The notes under the pieces were generated by a model. It saw only the letters and a program-made list of their open reading frames with translations. It had not been told where the DNA came from and searched no databases. A stretch of 64,000 nt of DNA from Xylophilus ampelinus (GTDB taxonomy: Bacteria; Pseudomonadota; Gammaproteobacteria; Burkholderiales; Burkholderiaceae_C), in NCBI RefSeq assembly GCF_901875635.1, contig NZ_CABFMN010000081.1, positions 17,316 through 81,315 of the forward strand. The letters run 5' to 3'. The translations under genes and the position numbers were made by a program. Below are positions 8,934 through 16,222 of this stretch, one piece after another (positions within the stretch are counted from its first letter, which is position 1; each line of letters opens with the position of its first letter).

Positions 8934-9231
8934 GACGCGCCTCCACCTGCGGAAACGCGAGCGCGTGCATGGCTTTCCAGGATGCATGAACCTCTGACGC
9001 AAGGTCAGACGCCAGCCAATGCAGGACATCCTGGTCGTCGCTGGCGAATGATTGCAGCCACTCCTTGCCGTTGCCGTACATTCCCATCAGTAAGACATTG
9101 AGTTGTTGCAGCTTGGCTGCGATGCGCTCCGACTCCGCACTGCAGAGCAAGTGTTTCGCGCTCAGCGTGACGATGTTTACAGGCGAGGTTGCAAGCGTTT
9201 GCCCACTCGGGGCGACAATACGGGTAGCCAT
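8926..9231 (-). CDS. Element protein of unknown function (101 aa)
   Basis: First gene of a two-gene leftward unit. The product begins MATRIVAPSGQTLATSP and carries a helical region (ESERIAAKLQQLNVLL) followed by an acidic DDQDVLHWLASDLASEV block. There is no signal peptide. The ATG at 9231 is preceded on its strand by AAGGAACGTGC, a usable ribosome site. The family is not recognised. Confidence 0.6.
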   Translation of the reverse strand: MATRIVAPSGQTLATSPVNIVTLSAKHLLCSAESERIAAKLQQLNVLLMGMYGNGKEWLQSFASDDQDVLHWLASDLASEVHASWKAMHALAFPQVEARHG

Positions 9232-9364
9232 GATGCACGTTCCTTCAGGTTGTGTGCGTTGTGGTTAGAACGGCTGCAGGGCTCCTAACCCCTGTGGCCG
9301 TTCGCTTTTGTGCCTCGGATCACGATCCGCACCCGGTGCGGACCGCTCGCCCCGAGGCGCGGCG

Positions 9365-9547
9365 TCATTCCTTCGAAGTCGGCTCCTTCGCCTTGTCGAT
9401 CGCTTTGCTCAACCATTCCATGCCAAGTCGCCTAAGCTTCGCCCAGCGTTCTGGCGTCAGTCGCACTGAGCCGTTCACTTTCCGCTGGTCTTCGGGTAGG
9501 GGTGGTCGACCCATTCGGGCGAGGGCTTCGCGTTCTTGCTTCGTCAT
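9365..9547 (-). CDS. Small basic, ribbon-helix-helix-like protein
   Basis: Encodes 60 residues with a GRPPLPEDQRK leader followed by GSVRLTPERWAKLRRLGMEW and a Lys-rich tail. The pattern of a GRP-P basic leader, a short strand and a helix with regularly spaced hydrophobics resembles small phage-type RHH regulators; DNA binding is inferred. Its start lies beside the 9559-9599 palindrome, which could be its own operator. No clear ribosome site precedes the ATG. Confidence 0.55.
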   Translation of the reverse strand: MTKQEREALARMGRPPLPEDQRKVNGSVRLTPERWAKLRRLGMEWLSKAIDKAKEPTSKE

Positions 9548-9558
9548 GAGGAGTTAAT

Positions 9559-9599
9559 GTAATGAACAAAGTCGCAGACTTCAAGACTTTATTCATTAC
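9559..9599. promoter_or_regulatory. Operator-like palindrome in a divergent promoter region
   Basis: GTAATGAACAAAGTC at 9559-9573 and GACTTTATTCATTAC at 9585-9599 form 15-bp inverted arms with one mismatch, separated by 11 bp. The site lies between the leftward gene starting at 9547 and the rightward gene starting near 9758, in a locally AT-rich stretch. A TATAGT box follows at 9601. It is probably a dimeric repressor site controlling both directions. Confidence 0.6.
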
Positions 9600-9757
9600 G
9601 TATAGTCGGGGTTTACCAGCCCTTGCTTGGCGCGCCTTTGGACTGCATTGCCCCACTGTTGCAGTCGGGAACGGGAAAGACTGCATGAAACAAGGATTGC
9701 ACGCTACGTAAACGAGAGCGCTTGCTTGATCGATGCCGCCCTACCCAGAATCAGCGG

Positions 9758-10372
9758 ATGACAGCCCCGTGGACGGTCGAAGAAGAAGCATTGCTCGCTG
9801 AGCTTGTTCCTCACTTGCTCCATGAGGAGATCGGTGCGCTCCTCGGACGATCGCTCAACGTGGTTCGCCACAAGGCGAAGTCGCTGCGGCTGTTGAAGAA
9901 GAGCCCGGCCATCATCGAGGTAGAGCTGCAGCTAGTCGATGAGTTAATGGAGTTTTTGCCGTATGCGGAGATCGGCCGGCTGATCGGACGCAGCGGAAGC
10001 GCAGTGCAGTCGATGACAACGCGTTATCTTGGGAAGCGCCGCCCACCGCGTGCGGTGCGGTGGACACCGGATGACCTGGCGACGCTTCGCACGCTCTATC
10101 CCCTGCACAGAAACGCAGATATAGCTATCGTTCTTGATCGTTCGCTGTGGGCCGTGAACCAGGCTGCGTTTCGCCTTGGCCTGCGAAAGGCTTCAGTAGG
10201 CCGCTGGATACCGCTTGTGCCCCCGGCGCTGCGCGACGCCATTGCCCTTACCCGCCAGCTAAAGGAAAAAGCCCATGAGCGAAAGCAGCGTGAGAACGAT
10301 CGACGACCTGCGCGACGTACTGTTTCGCCAATTAGACATCTTGGAGGATGCCTCCAAGCCGGTCGACTATGA
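9758..10372 (+). CDS. HTH/Myb-like DNA-binding protein of the element
   Basis: The 204-residue product contains three repeats of a homeodomain-like trihelical unit: PWTVEEEALLAELV with GALLGRSLNVVRHKAKSL, a second with IGRLIGRSGSAVQSM, and RWTPDDLATLRTLYP with IAIVLDRSLWAVNQAAFRLG. The conserved W, spacing and xxAV-x3-A recognition helix fit SANT/GcrA-like DNA binding. The Arg/Lys-rich tail overlaps the next gene by 98 bp in another frame. An in-frame start at 9722 is possible, but the ATG at 9758 begins just before the first repeat. Confidence 0.7.
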   Translation: MTAPWTVEEEALLAELVPHLLHEEIGALLGRSLNVVRHKAKSLRLLKKSPAIIEVELQLVDELMEFLPYAEIGRLIGRSGSAVQSMTTRYLGKRRPPRAVRWTPDDLATLRTLYPLHRNADIAIVLDRSLWAVNQAAFRLGLRKASVGRWIPLVPPALRDAIALTRQLKEKAHERKQRENDRRPARRTVSPIRHLGGCLQAGRL

Positions 10373-10595
10373 CCGCATCCGTACCATCGTGGCCGTGTCG
10401 GAGCAAATGATCAACCTGTCTCGATTACAGGTTCAAGTCTGCGCCATCATGAAGGGCGAGCTTGACGTGCCCTTCATTGAGTCGTCTATGCCCGAGCGCC
10501 CGCTACGTCGCTCGGATTCACTGGACCCAATACAGCGCCTGCAGAACGCACTGCGCTCCGGTCCTGCGCCCGACCATCCCTGGCGCAACAGCTAG
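10275..10595 (+). CDS. Element protein of unknown function (106 aa)
   Basis: Begins MSESSVRTIDDLRDVLFRQL and is mainly helical to about residue 70 (SEQMINLSRLQVQVCAIMKGE), then Pro/Arg-rich to the WRNS end. AAAGGAAAAAGCCC precedes the ATG. It overlaps the end of the HTH gene, so the two are probably cotranscribed. It resembles small phage proteins found beside HTH genes; the role is unknown. Confidence 0.6.
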   Translation: MSESSVRTIDDLRDVLFRQLDILEDASKPVDYDRIRTIVAVSEQMINLSRLQVQVCAIMKGELDVPFIESSMPERPLRRSDSLDPIQRLQNALRSGPAPDHPWRNS

Positions 10596-10804
10596 GTCGC
10601 AACGACGCGTCGGCGATACAGACCAACACATTGCCCGCAACCGAGCGTCCCGCTCCTCCTTGCGACGCACCGCTTTGCGGCTGCCGCGCTTTCGTAGCTT
10701 CCGACGCTTGACTACCTCATCAACTTGAGTGATGCAAGGACAAACATTGCAGTGCCATAACTGGCGCGGGCAGGCAAGCCCAATCACTTATTAAGGAGAT
10801 CGCC

Positions 10805-11077
10805 ATGAAGTTCATTCATCTGCTGGCCGCCACCACGCTTGCGTTAATCGGTCCTGTTGCCGGGGCAGCACAGCGCTGCCCCGCAGGAGACAGTGGCTGC
10901 ACAATCGACAACGGAGCAGACAAGATTCGAGATCGGGTCAATGAGGGCGCTCGGAAGGTCATCAATAACAGCAACCCCGAAGGGCGAGCCAAGGAAGTGC
11001 GAGAAACGGTCAAGGACTGCGTGAAATGCGGCATGGATGCTGTAAAGGATGGCGCTGACAAGATCAAAGGCCAGTAG
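10805..11077 (+). CDS. Small secreted cysteine-containing protein
   Basis: Encodes 90 residues with a clear signal peptide (MKFIHLLAATTLALIGPVAG, cleavage near AGAA). The mature ~70 residues carry four cysteines in two pairs (RCPAGDSGC and DCVKCG) flanking an Asp/Lys-rich helix. AAGGAGATCGCC immediately before the ATG is a strong ribosome site. A disulfide-stabilised periplasmic protein is likely. In a phage-related element it may be a host-modifying accessory gene; this is inference. Confidence 0.7.
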   Translation: MKFIHLLAATTLALIGPVAGAAQRCPAGDSGCTIDNGADKIRDRVNEGARKVINNSNPEGRAKEVRETVKDCVKCGMDAVKDGADKIKGQ

Positions 11078-11172
11078 CAACGGCTTACCTGTACGGCACG
11101 GGCAAGGAGCGACGAGTAAAACCACGATACAGCAAGCCAGCTGCGGGGCGGCTAGCAATGAGGACAGAGAGC

Positions 11173-11409
11173 ATGGAGCGTCTAATTTTGTTGACAACCT
11201 TGCTTGCGCTGTGCGCTTGTGACTCAAAGGACTGGGAGTCTGCGGGCCATCAGGACGGGTATGCAGCCACCGTCAACACTACATGCAAGTTCCGAGCAAC
11301 TATGGTGCACGGCAAGTTCGAGAACGCGGAGTACGCGAAAGGATACAGCCGCGGCGCCCAAGAAGGTGCGGCCGCAGTAGCAAGGCAGGGGTGCGAGCGT
11401 CTGAAGTAG
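11173..11409 (+). CDS. Small lipoprotein of the element
   Basis: Encodes 78 residues with a short hydrophobic leader and lipobox-like end (MERLILLTTLLALCAC), then DSKDWESAGHQDGYAAT and repeated Tyr/Gly motifs (AEYAKGYSRGAQEGAAAV). Two further cysteines (TTCKF and GCERL) could pair. An upstream in-frame ATG at 11158 is possible. The leader marks it as an outer- or inner-membrane lipoprotein. It follows the secreted-protein gene in the same direction. Confidence 0.65.
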   Translation: MERLILLTTLLALCACDSKDWESAGHQDGYAATVNTTCKFRATMVHGKFENAEYAKGYSRGAQEGAAAVARQGCERLK

Positions 11410-11424
11410 TTTTCTGCTCTCCCT

Positions 11425-11622
11425 CTCGCCGTCGCCCTCGTGAATGACCTTGGCAACGGCCTGCACGCTGCGACGGGAGACGTTCAGCATGTCGGCGGCC
11501 TGGTCCTGGGTGATAGGTGCGCAAATTTGCGCAGCTTGGTCTGCACGCTGGCCGTCCTTGAGGTTTGCCAGCTTGGCTGCCACCGCCGCCCGCTGCGTCT
11601 CGGTGAGGTGCCGACGATGCAG
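11425..11622 (-). pseudogene. Fossil of a ParB-like / DNA-methylase-associated HTH protein
   Basis: On the minus strand, about 66 codons read SLHRRHLTETQRAAVAAKLA, then a short spacer, then QDQAADMLNVSRRSVQAVAK. This is the usual pattern of the helical domain behind a ParB-type fold in phage proteins. The frame is open from 11691 to 11224, but the sequence before 11622 and after 11425 does not continue the family, and the tail runs antisense through the lipoprotein gene. I read it as a broken remnant. Confidence 0.55.
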
Positions 11623-11702
11623 GCTGGGGAGTGAAATTGGGCCGCAGAAAAAAATCTGCAGTTTCGGCCGATGATCAGGCATCCAACCCAAGGAGACACG
11701 AC

Positions 11703-11960
11703 ATGAGCCTAATCGACTTTCTGACCCGGGTGAAAGCCGGGCAGACCGCCTTTGCCGTCATCGGCGACGACTACGACACCCTGGAAGGCATCGCACGCAC
11801 GGCTACCGTGGCCGAGCGGTCCGGCTATGTGCTCGGCCTCTCCATCGACAACTGCAAGGGGCGGGACACCTACGGCAGGCCCCTTCGCTTGCGTCTCGCT
11901 GGGCTCACGCCGGTGGGAGAAGAGTGGCTGCAGCGCGCACAGCGCTCGAAGGCAGCGTGA
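11703..11960 (+). CDS. Element protein of unknown function (85 aa)
   Basis: Begins MSLIDFLTRVKAGQTAFAVI and contains an Asp-rich turn (GDDYDTLEGIARTAT) and a carboxy-terminal GEEWLQRAQRSK helix. CAAGGAGACACGAC precedes the ATG, a strong ribosome site that decides the start against an in-frame ATG at 11631. Its TGA overlaps the next ATG (TGATG), so the two genes are translationally coupled. The family is not recognised. Confidence 0.65.
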   Translation: MSLIDFLTRVKAGQTAFAVIGDDYDTLEGIARTATVAERSGYVLGLSIDNCKGRDTYGRPLRLRLAGLTPVGEEWLQRAQRSKAA

Positions 11961-12196
11961 TGCGCAGTCGCACGCTTGCCCAGACGCTTCAGCTTCAAGC
12001 TGAGGACGGTTCGTTTGTGGAAGTGCAGCGGTGGGTGCGCGCCGACCCTTCGCCAATGCCTGGCAGCGTCGTAATGCTCAGCGGCCAGGAAGACTTCAAC
12101 ATGCGCGATGGCGGCGTGGTTGACCGCAATCCAGACGGCAGCTTCACTATCCAAGCGACGGGGCAGCGTCTTGTCGACCCGGACGAGCAGGATTAG
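11960..12196 (+). CDS. Element protein of unknown function (78 aa)
   Basis: Starts at the ATG overlapping the previous stop. The product alternates beta-prone segments (DGSFVEVQRWVRA, GSVVMLSGQEDF, DGGVVDRNPDGSFTIQ), suggesting a small beta-sheet domain, and ends acidic (DPDEQD). No family is recognised. It ends about 60 bp before the convergent gene at 12485-12255. Confidence 0.6.
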   Translation: MRSRTLAQTLQLQAEDGSFVEVQRWVRADPSPMPGSVVMLSGQEDFNMRDGGVVDRNPDGSFTIQATGQRLVDPDEQD

Positions 12197-12254
12197 GCTG
12201 CGGAGCGACTTGTGCACCGGTCGCGAAGGTGGGCGGTCCGACGATCGAGCAGCG

Positions 12255-12485
12255 CTAGACCACCGACTCCACCATCCCCCGCTGCTCCCTCAGGATCCGG
12301 TTCAACTCCTTCTGGATCCGCCGGTCCTCGATCCACTGCCCGCCGCGGTAGCCGTTCATCGCGGTCTTGGCCTTCCCCTCATCGCTCTTCGGCCCCGTCG
12401 ACTTCTCCCACGGCTTCCACCGCTGGATCGCCTCGCGCTGCTTTGCTCTTCGCTCGGGTGTCCATCCAGCTGCCGGGTTGCCCAT
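12255..12485 (-). CDS. Small basic element protein, GPKSDEGKA family
   Basis: The 76-residue product reads GWTPERRAKQREAIQRWKPW, then GPKSDEGKAKTAMNGYRGG, then a helical ELNRILREQR tail. From memory, this Gly-Pro-Lys/Arg-x-x-x-Gly-Lys-Ala pattern is common in small proteins of betaproteobacterial prophages; its function is unknown. The first 107 bp are shared, in another frame, with the end of the gene at 12379-13062. It is the last gene of the long leftward block. Confidence 0.65.
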   Translation of the reverse strand: MGNPAAGWTPERRAKQREAIQRWKPWEKSTGPKSDEGKAKTAMNGYRGGQWIEDRRIQKELNRILREQRGMVESVV

Positions 12486-13062
12486 CGTTCCTCTCCAAAA
12501 GTTGGGTTTTCGCTACTCTGCTTTTCTGACGCCCGGGTGCGGGCGCCTGCGCGGATCGTTCCGGATTCACGCCGTTGTTGACCTGCTGATTCCCTCCCGC
12601 AGTCGCCACGTTCGCCTGTTCAGCGATGACCGTGGTCCGGGGAAACTTCAGGTCGACCAGCGCCGAGAGGGTTGCCCGGCTGGCTGACTGAGCCTTCAGG
12701 GCCAGGCCGAGGAACGCCTCCATGTTCCGCTGCGCCTGTTGTGCCTGAGCACGGCGGGCCAGGTTCACGAACATCGTCTGTAGGGCCGCGGCTTGCGACA
12801 CGAGCATTTCCTCGATGTCGCCAAGATCGCCTGCCTTGACCCGCTCGGTGATCTGCCTGACCTGATCCATGCAGGCCACGACGCTCAACTGACCATCCGT
12901 CATGTACCCACCGAACGGAGTCATGACGCAGGCCGCATTGAGGGCAGGATCGGACAGCGCCCTGCCGTAACCCTCTGCATCCCCTTCGCCGGGGCGGCGA
13001 GGTAGCTGCAGCGCCTTCGGGTCGGCCGCGCTTTGTGCTGGCTTCATGTCCTTCTGGCTCAT
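12379..13062 (-). CDS. Conserved phage-type helical protein (227 aa)
   Basis: Carries the pattern QVRQITERVKAGDLGDIEEM, then VSQAAALQTMFVNLARRAQ, then FLGLALKAQSASRATLSALV, followed by QANVATAGGNQQVNNG and a polar tail. I associate this with a hypothetical-protein family found in many proteobacterial prophages. Function unknown. AAAGGAATGAT before the ATG at 13062 fixes the start. The last ~35 residues overlap the next gene out of frame. Confidence 0.7.
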   Translation of the reverse strand: MSQKDMKPAQSAADPKALQLPRRPGEGDAEGYGRALSDPALNAACVMTPFGGYMTDGQLSVVACMDQVRQITERVKAGDLGDIEEMLVSQAAALQTMFVNLARRAQAQQAQRNMEAFLGLALKAQSASRATLSALVDLKFPRTTVIAEQANVATAGGNQQVNNGVNPERSAQAPAPGRQKSRVAKTQLLERNDGQPGSWMDTRAKSKAARGDPAVEAVGEVDGAEER

Positions 13063-13074
13063 ATCATTCCTTTC

Positions 13075-13299
13075 ATGGATCTGTCGCCCTACCTCGAATA
13101 CAAGCTCTTCAAGCTCATCGGACTGGGTGTGCTCGCATTCCTGGTGTGCTTCATCTACCGTGTGAAGACCGGCCGATCGTTCATCGCTGATCAGGATCAG
13201 CAAGCAGACCAGGAACACGCATCGTCAGCAGGCCGGGATTTGCTGTCCGGTCCATCAGGGCGGGTCGACGGGCACCAAGAGATAGAAACTCGGCGATAG
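13075..13299 (+). CDS. Possible small membrane protein, antisense to neighbours
   Basis: Rightward frame of 74 residues: MDLSPYLEYKLFKLIGLGVL, then AFLVCFIYRVKTGRSF, one transmembrane helix with a positive stop, and a polar tail. The helix looks like a genuine small phage membrane protein. Its start is only 12 bp from a divergent start at 13062, and its tail overlaps the end of the 1013-residue gene by 119 bp on the other strand, so it is uncertain. Confidence 0.4.
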   Translation: MDLSPYLEYKLFKLIGLGVLAFLVCFIYRVKTGRSFIADQDQQADQEHASSAGRDLLSGPSGRVDGHQEIETRR

Positions 13300-16222
13300 C
13301 CCTATCAAGCGTCTGCGGGTCGGCCAGCAAACCACTTAGCCGCTCCACTTTCTGGCGCTTTGCGCCTTCCTTCATGGCCGCCAGCAGCGGGCCACTGAAT
13401 TTGTTGACCAAGGGAATACGGTCCGCCAGCACCGAGACCAGCCGGCTGTCCAACACCCCAGAATTGAGAGCGTTCTGCGCCGTGTTCGAGCCGACGGCCC
13501 GCCCCAGGTTGGTCGCGGAATCAGCCCGGGCGACATCGCGGCCGACCCCCTGCAGGGTGGCGCGCTCGGCGTCGTCGAAAAGCCCGTCGATCGCTCCGGA
13601 GCGCGATGCCAACCACTTGCCCAGCTTCTCGTTGGAGAGCGTACCGCCGGCCGAAGTCTGGCCCGCCGCGTCGGTGATTGCGTAGTTCTTCAGGAGCGCG
13701 CGCGTTTCCGGCGACGCGATCAGGTTGAAGGCCACCATGTCCTCGGCCTGCGACCCTCGCGAACTGAAGAACTTCGGCGCCAGCTCACCACCCTGAGCCG
13801 CCGGCAGCCCATCGCCACCCTGCCGGAAGATCGACGCCTGAGGGCCGGTGCGATACCGCTGCATGCGGTCGGCGTGTTGCGCGATCGCGTCGCGCCAGGT
13901 GCGCACCATGTCGGGCGGGAAGTTCTCGCCGATGTTGCCCTGCCCGTCCGCCACGCGCTGCACACGCGCATCGATGTCGCGGCGCATTTGGTCCAGAGCT
14001 GCGGCCTCGCGCGTGCGCCCGCGCAGTTGTGCGTCGGCATGCGCCTCACCGATGGACGAACGCAGGTTCTGCACTTCGCGAAAGTTGACCGGGCGCGCCA
14101 CAGTCACGGCCCCGGGCGCGTCGCCCTGCGCAGCCTCGCGCATCGCCTGCATCACTCGCGATTGGTCGGCTTCGGCTGCAACCGCGCGCCGCGCGTCTGG
14201 GTCGCGCAAGGCGTTAAGCAGGGTCGCCGGGTCGTCGTCCGGGATGTACCCAGCCTCGTGCATCTGCTGGGCCAAGCGGTCCACAGACTGCCCACGGTTG
14301 TTGTAGACGATGCGGCCTGCGCCGGACTGCCGTAGATCCCGCAACTCACCGGCTAGGCCCTGCGACGAAGGTGCCGAGGCGTTGATGCCGCCAGCACGGC
14401 GCACGGCTTGGAGCAGCGTCGGACGCCCCTGAGCGCTTCCCGCCGTTGCTGGCGTCACCGCCTCGATAGTCTCCTCGCCGATGTCGCGGGCGGTGCGCAG
14501 CGCCGCATCCACGTTGCCTCGCGAACCGAAAGTGCCTCGGCCGAGATAGCGGTCCGCGGCGGCCTGCATGTTGCCAATCGGCAGCTCGAAGCGGGTTTCG
14601 TCGAAGGGGTCCACGGACTCGAAGGCGCGTTCAACCCGCTGGCGGGCTGCTTCGTCGGCGGCACGCACCTCTGGGCCGACGGTGTTCCCGAAGTTCTCGG
14701 CTGCCTGTTGGCGAGTGCCAGTGACCGGGGAGATGCGGTCGAGTGCACCCAGGCGGGCCGCGTTCTGGGCCTGTTCCTTCTCCAGCAACGCCGTTTCTCC
14801 AGCGTTGCGCAACGTGCGCTGCAGCTGGCTGATGTTCGGGTTTTGCAGGATCTGGGGGACAGTCGGGCCTTCCGTCACGATGTTGGGGCCTTGGGCACCC
14901 AGCGCCGCGCGCACGTCCGCCACCTCTTGCGGAGTGCGGTAGCCGCCCACATCAAGGATGGTCTCGGCGGCTTTGGCAGTCTCGGGCGTGCGGAGTGCTC
15001 GGACGCCTCGCCCTGCCAGGTCGCCTACCGCGCCCATCCCACGGATCACCGGAGGCAACGCTGCACCGATTGCCGCGCCAGTATCCGCACTAGTCGGATC
15101 GATAAGCGCGGCGCTGGCTGCACCGTTGATGCCACCTCCTGCGGCGCGCACGCCTATGTTCGCAGCTTTGCCGGCAATCGTTGCCGGCGCCAGGCCGGTG
15201 CGCATGCCTCCGCTCGCCGCCGCATTCCCGATCACTTCCAGGCCCGGCGCTGCGCGCGCAAGCATTGGGAAGGTTCCTGCCGCCTTGAGGCCGAGGCCCA
15301 CCGCACCCCCTACGGGATACGTGGCCGCAATGTTCCCAACGATCCGGCCGCCGGTAAAGGACGGGCTTGCGTTCTCGTCGTTGAACGCCTTCAGAGAAGC
15401 CTCGCGCTCGGCGTTCTGCTTCTCTACAGGTGTCTGAGCCGTGCCCGTCACCAGCGTAGAGAGGTTGCTCCCCGGTGGCCGCTGCAGCGCCGCCTGCACC
15501 CGCGCCTCATGGTTCAGGAGCGTATTGCCGACATCGGCGAAGCCGGACGCAATACCTTTCCCAACGCTGCCCATGTCGACGCCCGCCATGGCGAGCAATG
15601 GCCCAACGACGGGGATGGTCGCAGTTGCGGCGCGCGCGGCAGTGTCGGGCGTGAACAGGCCACCACTCGCTGCAGGCTTCGGTACAGCAGCCCGCGCCGC
15701 CTGGGGCTCGGGAGTTGGTGTCTTCTGGCTGAACTGCGCGTTCAACTCAGCCCAAGGATCAGCTTGCGCCGAGCCCTTGGTGGATTGTCCCGTCTGGCTG
15801 AACTTCTCGTTCAGCGAGGCCCAGTCCGCGTCAGCAGCGCTCGGTGCTTGTGCTTGCGATTGCCCCATGCCGGCCATCACTTTCTGGATGTAGTTGCGAG
15901 TTTCGGAAGGAGCAGCGTCCAAGCCCCTACGCTTCAGGTTGCCGATGCCCCAGTTGTAGGCCGCCAGAGCCTGCGGCAGGTCACCACCGGTCTGCTTGAG
16001 TAGGTCGGAGTACATGTGCGCGGCGGCACCCGCAGAGGTCTGCAGGTCGTAGGGATCGGCCAGGCCGTACTGCCGAGCGGTAGCCGGCATGAACTGAAAA
16101 TGGCCTTCGGCTCCCGCTGGCGACACCATCGCGCGCCCGCGGCCGGACTCCGCCGACCAGACGCTATCCAGGAGCCCGGAGGGCAGTCCATATTGGCGTT
16201 CGAGCTGGCTGAACAGTTCCAT
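13181..16222 (-). CDS. Large ejection-type protein with N-terminal lytic transglycosylase
   Basis: The 1013-residue product opens with an SLT/lysozyme-like domain (about residues 1-110): catalytic Glu in WSAESGRG, then GHFQFMPATARQYGL, then ALAAYNWGIGNL. Two short repeats follow (WASLNEKFSQ and WAELNAQFSQ). A long Ala/Gly-rich region comes next (about 170-420) with segments such as GGAVGLGLKAAGTFPML, and then mostly helical sequence to the end. This layout matches internal virion/ejection proteins of podoviruses, which cut peptidoglycan while DNA enters. ATG at 16222 overlaps the previous TGA; a GTG one codon upstream is possible. It is one of only two candidate virion-type genes in the element, the other being its upstream partner at 16222-16887. 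Confidence 0.8.
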   Translation of the reverse strand: MELFSQLERQYGLPSGLLDSVWSAESGRGRAMVSPAGAEGHFQFMPATARQYGLADPYDLQTSAGAAAHMYSDLLKQTGGDLPQALAAYNWGIGNLKRRGLDAAPSETRNYIQKVMAGMGQSQAQAPSAADADWASLNEKFSQTGQSTKGSAQADPWAELNAQFSQKTPTPEPQAARAAVPKPAASGGLFTPDTAARAATATIPVVGPLLAMAGVDMGSVGKGIASGFADVGNTLLNHEARVQAALQRPPGSNLSTLVTGTAQTPVEKQNAEREASLKAFNDENASPSFTGGRIVGNIAATYPVGGAVGLGLKAAGTFPMLARAAPGLEVIGNAAASGGMRTGLAPATIAGKAANIGVRAAGGGINGAASAALIDPTSADTGAAIGAALPPVIRGMGAVGDLAGRGVRALRTPETAKAAETILDVGGYRTPQEVADVRAALGAQGPNIVTEGPTVPQILQNPNISQLQRTLRNAGETALLEKEQAQNAARLGALDRISPVTGTRQQAAENFGNTVGPEVRAADEAARQRVERAFESVDPFDETRFELPIGNMQAAADRYLGRGTFGSRGNVDAALRTARDIGEETIEAVTPATAGSAQGRPTLLQAVRRAGGINASAPSSQGLAGELRDLRQSGAGRIVYNNRGQSVDRLAQQMHEAGYIPDDDPATLLNALRDPDARRAVAAEADQSRVMQAMREAAQGDAPGAVTVARPVNFREVQNLRSSIGEAHADAQLRGRTREAAALDQMRRDIDARVQRVADGQGNIGENFPPDMVRTWRDAIAQHADRMQRYRTGPQASIFRQGGDGLPAAQGGELAPKFFSSRGSQAEDMVAFNLIASPETRALLKNYAITDAAGQTSAGGTLSNEKLGKWLASRSGAIDGLFDDAERATLQGVGRDVARADSATNLGRAVGSNTAQNALNSGVLDSRLVSVLADRIPLVNKFSGPLLAAMKEGAKRQKVERLSGLLADPQTLDRAIAEFLSLGARRPALMDRTANPGLLTMRVPGLLADPDQR

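Noticed and set aside
9562..9711. 49-codon rightward frame after GAGGAG
   Set aside because: It overlaps the operator palindrome and has no recognisable family; kept only as part of the palindrome finding.
10518..10787. 89-codon leftward frame with a GTG start in the 10596-10804 gap
   Set aside because: Antisense overlap with the 106-aa gene, an Arg/Lys-rich composition and no ribosome site. I see no convincing feature in this gap.
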